The notes beneath the pieces are model-generated. The model was given only the letters and a program-made list of their open reading frames with translations. It was not told the origin of the DNA and searched no databases. 64,000 nt of DNA, taken from Mycolicibacterium austroafricanum. GTDB taxonomy: Bacteria; Actinomycetota; Actinomycetes; Mycobacteriales; Mycobacteriaceae. Numbering within the stretch: the stretch's first letter is position 1; each line of letters starts with the position of its first letter. The position numbers were made by a program, and so were the translations under genes. Positions 10,235 through 19,903 of the stretch are shown here, in pieces. Location: NCBI RefSeq assembly GCF_000612725.1, contig NZ_HG964453.1, positions 331,010 to 395,009 on the forward strand, read 5' to 3'.

Positions 10235-11391
10235 GCAATAATCTGGCCACGGGCATCCTGCCCGACCACTACGAGCAGCTGGCCAAGACCGTGCGGGACT
10301 TCGCGCAGAGCGTCGTGGCGCCGGTCGCGGCCAAACACGACGAGGAGCACTCGTTCCCGTACGAGGTGGTGGCCGGAATGGCCGACATGGGCCTGTTCGG
10401 CCTGCCGTTCCCCGAGGAGTACGGCGGTATGGGCGGCGACTACTTCGCGCTGTGCCTGGCACTCGAAGAACTGGGCAAGGTCGACCAGAGCGTGGCGATC
10501 ACGCTGGAAGCCGGTGTGTCGCTGGGCGCGATGCCCGTCTACCGGTTCGGCACCGAAGCCCAGAAGCAGGAGTGGCTGCCGCTGCTGGCCAGCGGAAAAG
10601 CCCTCGGCGCCTTCGGCCTGACCGAAGCGGGCGGTGGCAGCGACGCCGGCGCGACCAAGACGACCGCCCGGCTCGACGACGGGCACTGGGTTATCAATGG
10701 CTCCAAGCAGTTCATCACCAACTCCGGCACCGACATCACCAAGCTGGTCACCGTCACCGCGGTCACCGGGGAAACTGACGGCAAGAAGGAGATCTCGTCG
10801 ATCCTGGTGCCGGTGCCCACGCCGGGCTTCACCGCTGAGCCGGCCTACAACAAGGTGGGCTGGAACGCGTCGGACACGCACCCGCTCAGCTTCGACGACG
10901 TCCGCGTGCCGCAGGAGAACCTGCTCGGAGAGCGGGGTCGCGGCTACGCGGGCTTCCTGCGGATCCTCGACGAGGGCCGCATCGCGATCGCCGCGCTGTC
11001 GGTGGGCGCCGCGCAGGGATGCGTGGACGAAAGCGTGAAGTACGCCAAGGAGCGGCACGCGTTCGGGCGTGCGATCGGCACCAATCAGGCGATCGCGTTC
11101 AAGATCGCGCGGATGGAGGCCAGGGCGCATGCCGCGCGGGCGTCGTACTACGACGCGGCCGCGCTGATGCTGGCGGGCAAGCCGTTCAAGAAGGCCGCTG
11201 CGGTGGCCAAGCTGGTCTCCAGCGAGGCCGCGATGGACAACGCCCGCGACGCCACCCAGATCTTCGGCGGCTACGGCTTCATGAACGAGTATCCGGTGGC
11301 CCGGCACTACCGCGACAGCAAGATCCTCGAAATCGGCGAGGGGACAACCGAAGTGCAGCTGATGTTGATCGGGCGGGAGCTCGGCCTGTAA
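10231..11391 (+). CDS. fadE19: Acyl-CoA dehydrogenase, isovaleryl-CoA dehydrogenase-like
   Basis: A 386-residue FAD-dependent acyl-CoA dehydrogenase with the family signatures [19 protein letters not shown] and [19 protein letters not shown]. The C-terminal IGEGTTEVQ segment is where many family members carry the catalytic Glu. In this operon it most plausibly oxidises isovaleryl-CoA to 3-methylcrotonyl-CoA, the substrate of AccA1/AccD1. The start codon overlaps the accA1 stop (ATGA), so translation is coupled. It corresponds to Rv2500c. Family certain; substrate inferred from context. Confidence 0.9.
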   Translation: MSNNLATGILPDHYEQLAKTVRDFAQSVVAPVAAKHDEEHSFPYEVVAGMADMGLFGLPFPEEYGGMGGDYFALCLALEELGKVDQSVAITLEAGVSLGAMPVYRFGTEAQKQEWLPLLASGKALGAFGLTEAGGGSDAGATKTTARLDDGHWVINGSKQFITNSGTDITKLVTVTAVTGETDGKKEISSILVPVPTPGFTAEPAYNKVGWNASDTHPLSFDDVRVPQENLLGERGRGYAGFLRILDEGRIAIAALSVGAAQGCVDESVKYAKERHAFGRAIGTNQAIAFKIARMEARAHAARASYYDAAALMLAGKPFKKAAAVAKLVSSEAAMDNARDATQIFGGYGFMNEYPVARHYRDSKILEIGEGTTEVQLMLIGRELGL

Positions 11392-11885
11392 TGAGCGACA
11401 TGACGCCGAATAAGACCGTCATCCAGCGCGGGCTGTGGTTCGAGGAGTTCGAAACGGGCGTGCTCTACCAGCACCGGCCCGGACGCACCATCACCGAGGC
11501 CGACAATGTCCTGTTCACCACCCTGACGATGAACACCCAGGCGCTGCACCTGGACGCCGCGTTCTCGGATGCGTTGCCGCCGTTCCACCAGCGCCTGGTC
11601 AACTCGATGTTCACCCTCTCGACGCTGGTCGGACTGTCGGTCGCCCAACTCACCCAGGGCACGATCGTCGGCAACCTGGGCTTCGGCGAGGTCGCATTCC
11701 CGAAGCCGCTGTTCCACGGCGACACGCTCTACGCCGAGACCGAGGTCGTCGACAAGCGTGAGTCCAGGAGTCGGCCCGGTGAGGGCATCGTGACGTTCGC
11801 CCACACCGGCCGCAACCAACACGGCGACATCGTGGCCACCGCGTCGCGCAAGACCATGGTGCGCAAGCGCCCCGAGGGGGAGTGA
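11391..11885 (+). CDS. MaoC-like hot-dog hydratase
   Basis: A 164-residue single hot-dog domain of the MaoC/R-hydratase group, counterpart of Rv2499c. The hydratase signature region reads TMNTQALHLD. The His is kept, but Asn stands where many R-hydratases have Asp, resembling the mesaconyl-CoA hydratase-like branch. In this operon it is a candidate for hydrating 3-methylglutaconyl-CoA or a related unsaturated acyl-CoA to the substrate of the downstream CitE protein. The ATG overlaps the fadE19 stop by one base (TAATG), and citE begins one base after its own stop. Confidence 0.8.
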   Translation: MSDMTPNKTVIQRGLWFEEFETGVLYQHRPGRTITEADNVLFTTLTMNTQALHLDAAFSDALPPFHQRLVNSMFTLSTLVGLSVAQLTQGTIVGNLGFGEVAFPKPLFHGDTLYAETEVVDKRESRSRPGEGIVTFAHTGRNQHGDIVATASRKTMVRKRPEGE

Positions 11886-11886
11886 C

Positions 11887-12702
11887 ATGACGTTGGCAGC
11901 CGGTCCCGCGTGGTTGTTCTGCCCGGCCGACCGGCCGGAGAGGTTCGAAAAGGCCGCTGCGGCAGCCGATGTCGTGATCCTCGATTTGGAGGACGGTGTG
12001 GCGGCCAAGGACCGCGAGGCTGCCCGTAAGGCGCTTGTCGACACGCCGCTGGACCCCTCCCGCACCGTGGTGCGGGTCAACCCCGCCGGCACGCCGGACC
12101 ACAAGCTCGACCTCGAGGCGCTGTCGCGCACGTCTTACACGACGGTGATGCTGGCCAAGACCGAATCGCCGCAGCAGGTTGCCGCGCTGGCTCCGCTGGA
12201 CGTGGTCGTGCTCATCGAGACGCCTCTCGGGGCGCTGGCCGTGGTCGAGCTGGCCAGGGTGGACAACGCGCTGGCGCTGATGTGGGGCGCCGAGGACCTC
12301 TTCGCGGTGCTCGGTGGCACCGCCAACCGCTACCCCGACGGCTCGTACCGGGAGGTGGCCCGCCACGTGCGGTCGCAGACCCTGCTGGCCGCCAAGGCGT
12401 ACGGCCGGCTGGCGCTGGACTCGGTGTTCCTCGACATCAAGAACCTCGACGGGCTGCGGGCCGAGGTCGACGACGCCGTCGCGGTCGGTTTCGACGTCAA
12501 GGTGGCCATCCACCCGTCCCAGGTGGCGGTCATCCGTTCCGGGTACGCCCCCACCGACGCAGAGGTCGACTGGGCGCGTCGGGTTCTCGACACGGCGCGA
12601 ACACAGCGGGGCGTGTTCGCATTCGAGGGCATAATGGTGGATGCCCCAGTGCTACGGCGAGCAGAGCGCATCGTCGAGCTGGCGCCACACCCCGGCGCCT
12701 AG
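11887..12702 (+). CDS. citE: CitE-like beta-hydroxyacyl-CoA lyase
   Basis: A 271-residue TIM-barrel protein of the HpcH/HpaI aldolase-CitE family. Metal- and CoA-binding signatures include VILDLEDGV, VVRVNPAG, VVLIETPLGA and LMWGAEDL. It is a stand-alone CitE with no citrate lyase alpha or gamma subunits, counterpart of Rv2498c, which is reported to cleave beta-hydroxyacyl-CoAs such as HMG-CoA. That would make it the last step of leucine catabolism here, giving acetyl-CoA and acetoacetate. It begins one base after the MaoC-like gene and ends the first part of the operon. Specificity is from family knowledge. Confidence 0.87.
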   Translation: MTLAAGPAWLFCPADRPERFEKAAAAADVVILDLEDGVAAKDREAARKALVDTPLDPSRTVVRVNPAGTPDHKLDLEALSRTSYTTVMLAKTESPQQVAALAPLDVVVLIETPLGALAVVELARVDNALALMWGAEDLFAVLGGTANRYPDGSYREVARHVRSQTLLAAKAYGRLALDSVFLDIKNLDGLRAEVDDAVAVGFDVKVAIHPSQVAVIRSGYAPTDAEVDWARRVLDTARTQRGVFAFEGIMVDAPVLRRAERIVELAPHPGA

Positions 12703-12709
12703 CCGGCAG

Positions 12710-12758
12710 CCCCTCACCAGGGGTTCAGCCCTTATCGCCGCTGCCCTGAGCACCTCAG
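12710..12758 (+). other. Small inverted repeats between citE and bkdA
   Basis: The 100-bp gap holds two short hairpin-forming repeats: CCCCT-cacc-AGGGG (12710-12723) and CTGAG-cac-CTCAG (12746-12758). No T-run follows either. They could attenuate read-through or stabilise mRNA ends; nothing in the sequence decides this. Confidence 0.35.
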
Positions 12759-12802
12759 TCGTCTGACGGCGCGATCCGCCGCCAGTGGCCCAAGGAGGCG
12801 GT

Positions 12803-13888
12803 ATGGCTGGATTGTCGGCGCTCTCGGAGCTTGACGAGCCGATTCAACTGGTGGCGCCCGACGGCGCGCCCACCCCGGAATCCAGATACCGAAGAGACCT
12901 CCCACCCGAAACGCTGGCCTGGCTCTACGAGTCCATGGTCGTCACCCGCGAACTCGACACCGAGTTCGTCAACCTGCAGCGGCAGGGCGAGCTGGCGCTG
13001 TTCGCGTCCTGTCGCGGGCAGGAGGCCGCCCAGATCGGGGCCGCGGCGTGCCTGCGCAAGACCGACTGGCTGTTCCCGCAGTACCGCGAACTCGGCGCGT
13101 TCCTGGTGCGGGCGATCGCCCCGGCGCAGCTGGGCGCGCTGTGGCGCGGCCGATGGCACGGCGGGCTGGGGTTCACCGACAGGTGTGTCGCTCCGGTGTC
13201 GATCCCGATCGGCACGCACGGGCTGCACGCCGTGGGCGCGGCGATGGCCGCCCAGCGACTGGGCGAGGATTCGGTGACGGTCGCGTTCCTCGGGGACGGC
13301 GCCACCTCCGAGGGCGACGCCCACGAGGCGCTCAACCTGGCCGCGGTGTTCGGTGCGCCGTGCGTGTTCTTCGTCCAGAACAACCAGTGGGCCATCTCGG
13401 TGCCGGTCGAACGTCAACACGCCGGGCCCACGCTGGCGCACCGGGCGATCGGATACGGCATGCCCGGGGTGCGGGTCGACGGCAACGATGTGCTGGCCTG
13501 TTTCGCGGTGATGGAACAGGCGGCCGCTCGGGCACGCGAGGGCGGCGGGCCGACCTTCATCGAGGCCGTGACCTACCGGATGGGTCCGCACACCACCTCC
13601 GACGACCCCACCCGGTACCGGTCGGATGAGGAGGTCGAGCATTGGCGCGCAAGGGATCCCATCGCGCGCTACCGTACCTATCTCGAGCACACCGGGGTGT
13701 GGACGCAACGCCTGGAGGAACGCGTGGCGCACCGGTCGCAGCGGCTGCGGGCCGAGCTGCGCGACGCCGTCATCACCGAACCCGACATCGACATCGGCGA
13801 GGTGTTCGACACCGTCTACCACGACATCACCCCGGACCTGGCGCGGCAACGCGACGAGTTGCTCGCCGAGTTGGCGAAGGAGGCGTGA
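12803..13888 (+). CDS. bkdA: Branched-chain 2-oxoacid dehydrogenase E1 alpha subunit
   Basis: A 361-residue thiamine-diphosphate enzyme subunit, counterpart of Rv2497c (also called pdhA). The ThDP-binding motif spans GDGATSEGDAHEALNLA to VQNNQW, and the phosphorylation-loop region RMGPHTTSDDPTRYR is typical of branched-chain E1 alpha. With BkdB it decarboxylates the keto acids of Leu, Ile and Val and transfers the acyl group to lipoyl-BkdC. An AGGAGG ribosome site (12793-12798) fixes the ATG at 12803 rather than the in-frame GTG at 12785. bkdB follows after one base. Confidence 0.9.
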   Translation: MAGLSALSELDEPIQLVAPDGAPTPESRYRRDLPPETLAWLYESMVVTRELDTEFVNLQRQGELALFASCRGQEAAQIGAAACLRKTDWLFPQYRELGAFLVRAIAPAQLGALWRGRWHGGLGFTDRCVAPVSIPIGTHGLHAVGAAMAAQRLGEDSVTVAFLGDGATSEGDAHEALNLAAVFGAPCVFFVQNNQWAISVPVERQHAGPTLAHRAIGYGMPGVRVDGNDVLACFAVMEQAAARAREGGGPTFIEAVTYRMGPHTTSDDPTRYRSDEEVEHWRARDPIARYRTYLEHTGVWTQRLEERVAHRSQRLRAELRDAVITEPDIDIGEVFDTVYHDITPDLARQRDELLAELAKEA

Positions 13889-13889
13889 G

Positions 13890-14945
13890 ATGACCCAACT
13901 CATAGAACGGCCCTTCGGATTCGACGACGACGCCGCCGAGCCGCAGCGCACGCCGGTTGCGGTTCCGGTCGCACCGATCGCCCCGATTTCGATGGCGCAG
14001 GCGATCAACCGCGCGCTGCACGATGCGATGCGGGTCGACGACCGCGTGCTGGTCTTCGGTGAGGACGTCGCGACCCTCGGCGGCGTCTTCCGCGTCACCG
14101 AGGGCCTGGCCGAGACCTATGGGGAGCAAAGGTGTTTCGACACCCCGCTGGCCGAGTCCGCGATCATCGGGATCGCGGTCGGGATGGCGATCCGCGGCCT
14201 GGTTCCGGTGCCCGAGATCCAGTTCGACGGTTTCGCCGCCCCGGCGTTCGACCAGATGGTCAGCCACCTGGCGAAATACCGCATGCGCACCCGCGGCGAC
14301 GTCGACATGCCGGTGACGGTCCGGATCCCGTCCTTCGGGGGGATCGGTGCGGTGGAACACCATTCGGAATCGACGGAGACGTACTGGCTGCACACCGCCG
14401 GCCTGAAGGTGGTGACACCGTCGACACCGACCGACGCCTACTGGCTGCTGCGGTACGCCATCGCCAGCCGGGACCCGGTGATCTTCCTCGAACCCAAGCG
14501 CCGCTACTGGGCCAAGGAGGTCGTCGACACCGGTAACCCGGCCGATCCGATCGGGCGCGCGGCGATCCGCCGAGCCGGCGACGACGTCACCGTCCTCACC
14601 TACGGCCCGCTGGTGGCGACGGCGCTCAACGCGGCCGAATTGTCGCCGCACGGACTGGAAGTCGTCGATCTGCGGTCGCTGAATCCGCTGGACTTCGACA
14701 CCGTCGCCGCCTCGGTGCGAAAGACGGGCCGCGCCGTGGTGATGCACGAGGGGTCGCGCACCGTGGGCTTCGGCGCCGAACTCGCCGCCCGGATCTCCGA
14801 GGAGTGTTTCTACGACCTGGAGGCGCCGGTGCTGCGCGCCACCGGATTCGACACCCCGTATCCACCGGCCCGGCTGGAGAAACTGTGGCTGCCCGGCGTC
14901 GACCGGCTGCTCGACTGCGTGGACAAGGCGATGGGTCAGCCATGA
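13890..14945 (+). CDS. bkdB: Branched-chain 2-oxoacid dehydrogenase E1 beta subunit
   Basis: A 351-residue E1 beta subunit (transketolase-like pyrimidine-binding plus C-terminal domain), counterpart of Rv2496c. Family landmarks are [44 protein letters not shown] and [10 protein letters not shown] 20-30 residue variable extension precedes the conserved [10 protein letters not shown] helix. It pairs with BkdA to form the heterotetrameric E1. The 3' end overlaps bkdC by ATGA. Confidence 0.9.
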   Translation: MTQLIERPFGFDDDAAEPQRTPVAVPVAPIAPISMAQAINRALHDAMRVDDRVLVFGEDVATLGGVFRVTEGLAETYGEQRCFDTPLAESAIIGIAVGMAIRGLVPVPEIQFDGFAAPAFDQMVSHLAKYRMRTRGDVDMPVTVRIPSFGGIGAVEHHSESTETYWLHTAGLKVVTPSTPTDAYWLLRYAIASRDPVIFLEPKRRYWAKEVVDTGNPADPIGRAAIRRAGDDVTVLTYGPLVATALNAAELSPHGLEVVDLRSLNPLDFDTVAASVRKTGRAVVMHEGSRTVGFGAELAARISEECFYDLEAPVLRATGFDTPYPPARLEKLWLPGVDRLLDCVDKAMGQP

Positions 14946-16144
14946 GCACCGTGCGTGAGTTCCTGGTCCCCGATCTCGGTGAGGGGCTCGAAGAGGCGAC
15001 GGTCACCGCCTGGCAGGTCGCCATCGGCGACGTCGTCACCCTCAACCAGACGCTGTGCACCGTCGAGACCAACAAGGCGGAAGTCGAGATCCCGAGTCCG
15101 TTCGCCGGGCGGATCGCCGAACTCGGTGGCGCAGCAGGTCAGACGCTGCCCGTCGGCTCGGTGCTGGTGCGCATCGACCTGGGCAATGACACCGAAAACG
15201 ACAGGGCCGGCGACACGGACAGCGACGGGGACAGCGCGACTGACGCCGAGAAGGACGCGCCGCGCAGGCCGGTGCTGGTCGGGTACGGCGCGGACCACAC
15301 CATGGACGGCAGCCGGCGGCGCGCCCGCGCCAAACCGCGGGTGCGCAAACTGGCCGCCGACCTCGACGTGGACCTGTCACGGATCGACGGCTCGGGCCCG
15401 GACGGCATCGTGACCCGCGACGACGTCCTTGCCGTGACCGACGGCGGAACCTCGCAGGACAGCGTCGTCAGCGGTGTGCGGCTGGCGATGGCTCGGCGAA
15501 TGTCCCTTTCCCGCAGTGAGATTCCGGATGCGCACGCGTCGGTCGAGGTCGACGGCAGTGAACTGCTCAGGCTGCGGGACCGCCTCGCGGCGGCAGGTGC
15601 GGATGGGGTCACGCCCTTTGTGCTCGTGCTGCGGCTGCTGGTCGTCGCGCTGCGCAGGCACCCGGTGCTCAACGCCACCTGGGTGGACACCGTGGACGGG
15701 CCACGCGTGCACGTGCACCCGGCGGTCCATCTCGGCGTCGGTGTCGCCGCGCCCCGCGGGCTGCTGGTGCCGGTGGTGACCGACGCCCAGGAGCGAAGCA
15801 CCCGCCGGCTCGCCGACGAGGTGGCGCGGCTGGTCGCCGCCGCCCGCGCCGGCACGCTGAAACCCGGTGAGCTGCAGGGGTCGACGTTCACGGTGTCGAA
15901 CTACGGCGCGCTCGGTCTCGACGACGGAGTGCCCGTCATCAACCACCCCGAGGCCGCGATTCTGGGCGTGGGTTCGTTGAAGCCGCGCGCGGTGGTTGTC
16001 GAAGGCGCGGTGGTGGCGCGGCCGACGATGAGGCTCACCTGCGCGTTCGACCACCGTGTCGCCGACGGTGCCCAGGTGGCCGCGTTCCTCGCGGAGCTGC
16101 GGTCGCTGATCGAGGCGCCGGAGTTGGCGCTGCTGGATCTGTGA
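14942..16144 (+). CDS. bkdC: Branched-chain dihydrolipoamide acyltransferase (E2)
   Basis: A 400-residue E2 with one N-terminal lipoyl domain ([12 protein letters not shown], lipoylated Lys in TNKAE), an acidic linker, a peripheral subunit-binding domain ([20 protein letters not shown]) and a C-terminal catalytic domain with the DHRVADG active-site motif. It transfers the branched acyl group to CoA. Counterpart of Rv2495c. No E3 gene is present; the complex would use dihydrolipoamide dehydrogenase encoded elsewhere. The stop lies one base from the stop of the convergent enoyl-CoA hydratase gene. Confidence 0.92.
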   Translation: MSTVREFLVPDLGEGLEEATVTAWQVAIGDVVTLNQTLCTVETNKAEVEIPSPFAGRIAELGGAAGQTLPVGSVLVRIDLGNDTENDRAGDTDSDGDSATDAEKDAPRRPVLVGYGADHTMDGSRRRARAKPRVRKLAADLDVDLSRIDGSGPDGIVTRDDVLAVTDGGTSQDSVVSGVRLAMARRMSLSRSEIPDAHASVEVDGSELLRLRDRLAAAGADGVTPFVLVLRLLVVALRRHPVLNATWVDTVDGPRVHVHPAVHLGVGVAAPRGLLVPVVTDAQERSTRRLADEVARLVAAARAGTLKPGELQGSTFTVSNYGALGLDDGVPVINHPEAAILGVGSLKPRAVVVEGAVVARPTMRLTCAFDHRVADGAQVAAFLAELRSLIEAPELALLDL

Positions 16145-16145
16145 G

Positions 16146-16898
16146 TTACCTGCGCTGGGCCGCGGCCAGCCGGGCGGCGAATTCGGGGGACTCGATCGAA
16201 CGGGCCTGCGGCCCGATCTCGATGTCGACGGCCATGTGATGTTGATGGAGGTCGGAGATGCCGGGGTTGTAGGTGGCCCGCATCGACGCCTTCGTCGAGA
16301 CGACGACGTCGCGCGGTGCCGACGCTGGACCGGCCGCCAGCTCGCGCGCCGCGGCGACGGGATCGTCGGCGACCTCCAGCGCGAGCCCGTGACGCACCGC
16401 CGACTCGGCGTCGAAGCGCATCCCGAACAACAGTGCGGCCCGTGCCGCCTGCGGTCCGATCGCGCGCTGCAGCATCCACGTGGCGCCGCCACCAGGGTGG
16501 ATGCCGAGCTTCTGGAAGCGCGGGTCGAACAGCGCTGCCGGGCCCGCGATACGCACGTCGGCGGCCAGCGCCAGGTTCAGGCCGGCGCCCACTGCGGGCC
16601 CATTGACCGCGGCGATGGTCGGCAGGTTGCACTCCGCCACGGCCAGGAAGCCGTCGTAGATCACCCGAAGTCCGTTCTCGGTGGCCGCGCCGAGCGCGGT
16701 CAGGTCGGCGCCGGCGCAGAACGCCTTGCCCGCGCCGGTCACGATCACCGCGTGCACGCCGGTGTCGGCCTCGGCGGCTTCCACCGCCGCGCGCAGGGCG
16801 GCCGAGATCTCCGCGGTCACCGCGTTGCGCCGGTCGGGATCGTTGATGGTGATGAGCGCGACGCGGTCCTCGACCTGCGTCAGTACCAGTTCGGACAT
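16146..16898 (-). CDS. echA14: Enoyl-CoA hydratase/isomerase family protein (EchA14-like)
   Basis: A 250-residue crotonase-fold protein. The oxyanion-hole regions [15 protein letters not shown] and [16 protein letters not shown] are intact. Where classical hydratases carry the catalytic Glu (PE-x-x-LG), this protein reads [14 protein letters not shown], so the conventional acid is missing. As I remember it, EchA14 (Rv2486) has the same feature. Position next to the bkd genes makes it a second candidate for a step of branched-chain acyl-CoA breakdown, but the altered site warns against assuming simple hydration. Confidence 0.75.
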   Translation of the reverse strand: MSELVLTQVEDRVALITINDPDRRNAVTAEISAALRAAVEAAEADTGVHAVIVTGAGKAFCAGADLTALGAATENGLRVIYDGFLAVAECNLPTIAAVNGPAVGAGLNLALAADVRIAGPAALFDPRFQKLGIHPGGGATWMLQRAIGPQAARAALLFGMRFDAESAVRHGLALEVADDPVAAARELAAGPASAPRDVVVSTKASMRATYNPGISDLHQHHMAVDIEIGPQARSIESPEFAARLAAAQRR

Positions 16899-16935
16899 CC
16901 GGTCAGCCTAACGGCGCGGAACCTGTCGTCTTCGT

Positions 16936-17532
16936 TCACGCCGGTTTGCGCCACCGCAACAGATATCGGTAGTAGAGCGCGCGGCGCACGACAGCTCCGG
17001 GGATGACGTCGTCGCTGACCAAACGGATCTCGCGCAGGCTTTCCCGCGGCTGGGCGACGACCACCCCGATGTCGCGGGTTTCGCGGTGCAGTCGCGAGCC
17101 GATGCGCACGGCGGGCAGACACAGTCCCGACCAGATCCAATCCGACGCCGACCTGTTCGCGCTGAGCCCGACGACGGCCAGTTCCCCGCCGGGTCGGAGT
17201 AGCGCACGGGCCTTGCGCAGGGACTCCCGCAGTGCCATGTGATGGAGGCTCGCGACGAAGGTGATCACGTCGAACAGCGCCGTTTCCGGGCGATAGTCGT
17301 GAAACGACTGCTGGGAGATCGACACGTCGGCGTGCCCGGCCAGCCGCGCCTGCGCACGCGCCACCGAATCCGGGTCGGGATCGATCAGCGTGACCGAACG
17401 GGAGACCGGCAGCAGACGCTGGGCCAGCAATCCGTCGCCGCAACCGATGTCGAGCACATCGCCCCGATGCTCGCCCGCGATACCGACCAGCCACGGGTGA
17501 TAGGCGGTGTTGTGATTCCAGTAATCCTGCAT
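16936..17532 (-). CDS. Class I SAM-dependent methyltransferase
   Basis: A 198-residue Rossmann-fold methyltransferase. Motif I is VLDIGCGDGL (residues ~26-35), the ribose-binding acidic residue is in LIDPDPDS, and a post-motif VASLHHM lies at the expected place. The last 40 residues are basic. The substrate is unknown; the family includes ubiquinone/menaquinone- and small-molecule-modifying enzymes. It begins the accessory block that separates echA14 from the lipid operon. Confidence 0.75.
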   Translation of the reverse strand: MQDYWNHNTAYHPWLVGIAGEHRGDVLDIGCGDGLLAQRLLPVSRSVTLIDPDPDSVARAQARLAGHADVSISQQSFHDYRPETALFDVITFVASLHHMALRESLRKARALLRPGGELAVVGLSANRSASDWIWSGLCLPAVRIGSRLHRETRDIGVVVAQPRESLREIRLVSDDVIPGAVVRRALYYRYLLRWRKPA

Positions 17533-17590
17533 GTCTCGAATGTGCCAGCGGCGCCGCCTGTTCGACCAGGGCCGCCGACCGTCGCGCCGA

Positions 17591-18976
17591 CTACTCGGAG
17601 GACTCCTCGCCGGACCCGCCGGCGGCGTCCGTCGTCAGGCCGCCCTCGGGGTCCGCAGCCGCCACCGCGTCGTCGGTGCCTACGGAGTCCTCGGCACCCG
17701 CGGACTCGTCGACGGCCGGGTCCGCGTCCACGGCGCCGTCGTCCTGCCCGACTTCTGCCGCTTCGTCATCGTCCTGCCCGACTTCAGTCGCATCGTCGTC
17801 GTCCTCGCCCGGTGCGGCAGGACCGTCGTCTCGGTGGCCCGCCGCTTCGACCGTCTGTGCGGTGACGGTCTCGCGCGCCGGCCCTGCGCTCTGCCGAGAG
17901 TCGTTGTCGGACAGCGTTTCCAGTCCCTCGCGGATGGCTCCGGGGACCTTGGACGCGGTGCCGATCAGCTCGCCCAACGACGGCATCAGCCGCGCCGGAC
18001 GGTAGCGGCTGGGGTCCGACGAGATCGGATTGCCGTCGTAGTAGGCGGAGTCCACGATCAGTTTGAGCAGCGGTGCGGACGCATCGGCCACGGTGTCGCC
18101 CAGAACGGCGCGGATCAGCCGGGTCAGGGGCAGCTCGTCGGTGGTGTAGGTGACGTAGGTGGTGTTGCCCCGGGTGGTCACGTAGGCGAGCACCCGTTCG
18201 CCGGAGGGGATGGCGCAGCGGGCGTCGTCACACGGCAGCGCGTCGACGCCACCGGCCAGCACCGCGCAGGTGTTGGCGCCGCCGCACGACGCCGTCGGCC
18301 TGCCGTCCACATCCACCGGCAGATCGATCTCGGACTGTTCCCGGTAGCCGTACAGGTAGGCGACCAGCGAGTTGACGTGCGCCACGAGGTTGAGCAGGTC
18401 GGCGGGCGCGTTCGAGTTGTAGTTGTACTGGTAGGCGATGTCGACCACGGCCCTGGCGGCGGTGTCGGTCGGCGACGGGAAGGGATTCACGCCGATCAGG
18501 GCGAACAGCGGGTAGCGGGTACCGAAGCCGCCGTCGGGACGCGAAACGTTGTTGTCCAGGATGAACAGCGACTTCGGCAGCGCCGGATCGCCTGCCCGGT
18601 CGAGCCGGTTCAGCACCAGGCTGGCGTTCGCCGCACCCCAGCCGGAGGACAGCACGGCGTTGTCCTCGCCCGAATTCTCTTGCAGCGCTTGCTCGATTGC
18701 TGCGGCGCCGCCGCGGAAGTCGAGTCCGATCAGATCGGGGCCGGGTTGGCCGCCCGGGTTGTAGGGGGCCTGATTGAACTTGCCGCCGAAGAAGTCCTCG
18801 TTGCCGGTGGGGTCGGGGTGGGTGGAGCTGCCGACGACGATCAGCGCCGTAAGGTCCACGGGGGAGGCCGAGATCGAGGCCGGCTGCGTGGCCGCCACCC
18901 CGCCGACCGTGATCGCCATCCCGAGCGCAGCGACGCCGCACGCAGCGCTTCCGATCCTGTGGCGAACTTTGCTCAT
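17591..18976 (-). CDS. Secreted PE-PPE-domain-like protein with acidic tail, catalytic residues apparently lost
   Basis: A 461-residue protein with an N-terminal signal-type segment (ACGVAALGMAITVGGVAAT), a domain of about 300 residues with PE-PPE hydrolase landmarks (LDNNVSRPDGGFGTRYP, VDIAYQYNYNSNAPADLLNL, HVNSLVAYLYGY), and a ~100-residue very acidic C-terminus with EVGQDDD-like repeats. PE-PPE domains are alpha/beta-hydrolases with a GxSxS/G nucleophile. The matching stretch here is SSGWGAANAS, with Gly in place of Ser, and the usual catalytic Asp region reads YNYNSN. The ATG at 18976 has a GGGAGGAG ribosome site; the upstream GTGs do not. Fold fairly sure, activity doubtful. Confidence 0.7.
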   Translation of the reverse strand: MSKVRHRIGSAACGVAALGMAITVGGVAATQPASISASPVDLTALIVVGSSTHPDPTGNEDFFGGKFNQAPYNPGGQPGPDLIGLDFRGGAAAIEQALQENSGEDNAVLSSGWGAANASLVLNRLDRAGDPALPKSLFILDNNVSRPDGGFGTRYPLFALIGVNPFPSPTDTAARAVVDIAYQYNYNSNAPADLLNLVAHVNSLVAYLYGYREQSEIDLPVDVDGRPTASCGGANTCAVLAGGVDALPCDDARCAIPSGERVLAYVTTRGNTTYVTYTTDELPLTRLIRAVLGDTVADASAPLLKLIVDSAYYDGNPISSDPSRYRPARLMPSLGELIGTASKVPGAIREGLETLSDNDSRQSAGPARETVTAQTVEAAGHRDDGPAAPGEDDDDATEVGQDDDEAAEVGQDDGAVDADPAVDESAGAEDSVGTDDAVAAADPEGGLTTDAAGGSGEESSE

Positions 18977-19036
18977 ACCGGTGACTCCTCCCCGCGACAC
19001 GGTACCCGCCGGAGCGCGCGACGCGAACCCCCTGGG

Positions 19037-19771
19037 TCAGTGTGCTGGGATCTCGGTGCCGAAACACTCGGCGAGGAAGAGCTCGGCCGACGTCCAAGCC
19101 CGGCGTGAGGCGGATTCGCTGAAAAGGACACCTCGGGCCGGATCGTCGGCGAACGGCGCCATGAACGCGTGCAGGGTGTTGCCGTAGGCGTGCAGCTGCC
19201 AGTCGATGCCGCGGCCGGAGAACTCCCGCCCCAGGGCGACGACGTCCTCCGGAGGGGCGAACGGGTCGTCCCAGCCGTGGAAGACGATCACTTTGGCGGT
19301 CACCTCACGCTGCTGAGGCTGTGGTGGGGGAGTCAACAGGCCGTGGAAGCTCGCGACCCCGACGAGGGGGTGCCCCGCGCGGGCCAGATCGAGCACGCAG
19401 AGACCGCCGAAGCAGAATCCGATCGCCGCGACCCGGTCGGCGTCCACCTCGGCGGCCCCGGTCAATGTCCCGAACACCGTCGCAAGGCGCCGGGCCAGCG
19501 CCTCACGGTCGTCGAGGAAGCCCGTCATGGCCGCACTGGTGGCCTCCATGCCGCCGCGGCTGACGTCCTCGCCGAAAAGGTCGACGGCGATGGCCTGGTA
19601 GCCCCGCTCGGCCAGCCGGTTCGCGAACTGCAGCTGAGCGTCGCTGCGGCCCTCCATGCCGTGCACGACCAGGACGGTGGGTGGGGCGCCGGCGGCGTCG
19701 TCGCGGACCAGCACGGCGTCGAACTGCGCGCCGTCGATGATGTGACGCAGGGAGGTGTGCTGCACGGTCAT
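19037..19771 (-). CDS. Dienelactone hydrolase family protein
   Basis: A 244-residue alpha/beta-hydrolase of the DLH family with the Cys nucleophile in GFCFGG, the Asp in FHGWDDPFAPPEDV and the His in YGNTLHAF. The LVVHGMEGRSD oxyanion region is near the N-terminus. Such enzymes hydrolyse dienelactone or related small esters; the real substrate is unknown. The frame is open further upstream, but I place the start at the ATG (19771) where family similarity begins. It lies downstream of the SnoaL-like gene on the same strand, with an inverted repeat between them. Confidence 0.75.
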   Translation of the reverse strand: MTVQHTSLRHIIDGAQFDAVLVRDDAAGAPPTVLVVHGMEGRSDAQLQFANRLAERGYQAIAVDLFGEDVSRGGMEATSAAMTGFLDDREALARRLATVFGTLTGAAEVDADRVAAIGFCFGGLCVLDLARAGHPLVGVASFHGLLTPPPQPQQREVTAKVIVFHGWDDPFAPPEDVVALGREFSGRGIDWQLHAYGNTLHAFMAPFADDPARGVLFSESASRRAWTSAELFLAECFGTEIPAH

Positions 19772-19835
19772 GCGGCCGACGTTTCCACAGGGGCCCGAGG
19801 CCGGGGAAGGCGTTTCGCTGCGCGCGGAACGACCG

Positions 19836-19889
19836 CCGAAACTGAACTCGCGCGCCGTCATTCGCCGTCGGGCACAAGCTCAGTTTCGG
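19836..19889. repeat. Intergenic inverted repeat
   Basis: Perfect 10-bp arms CCGAAACTGA (19836-19845) and TCAGTTTCGG (19880-19889) flank a 34-base loop, between the stop of the SnoaL-like gene and the start of the DLH gene. No T-run follows on either strand. It may be a mycobacterial intergenic repeat or an mRNA-end structure; the left arm continues into AACTCGCG, also found in the repeat at 40537-40598. Confidence 0.6.
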
Positions 19890-19903
19890 GGCCGGCCGTC
19901 AGG

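Noticed and set aside
12710..12758. Rho-independent terminator between citE and bkdA
   Set aside because: The stems are short and no T-run follows, so it is listed only as inverted repeats of unknown role.
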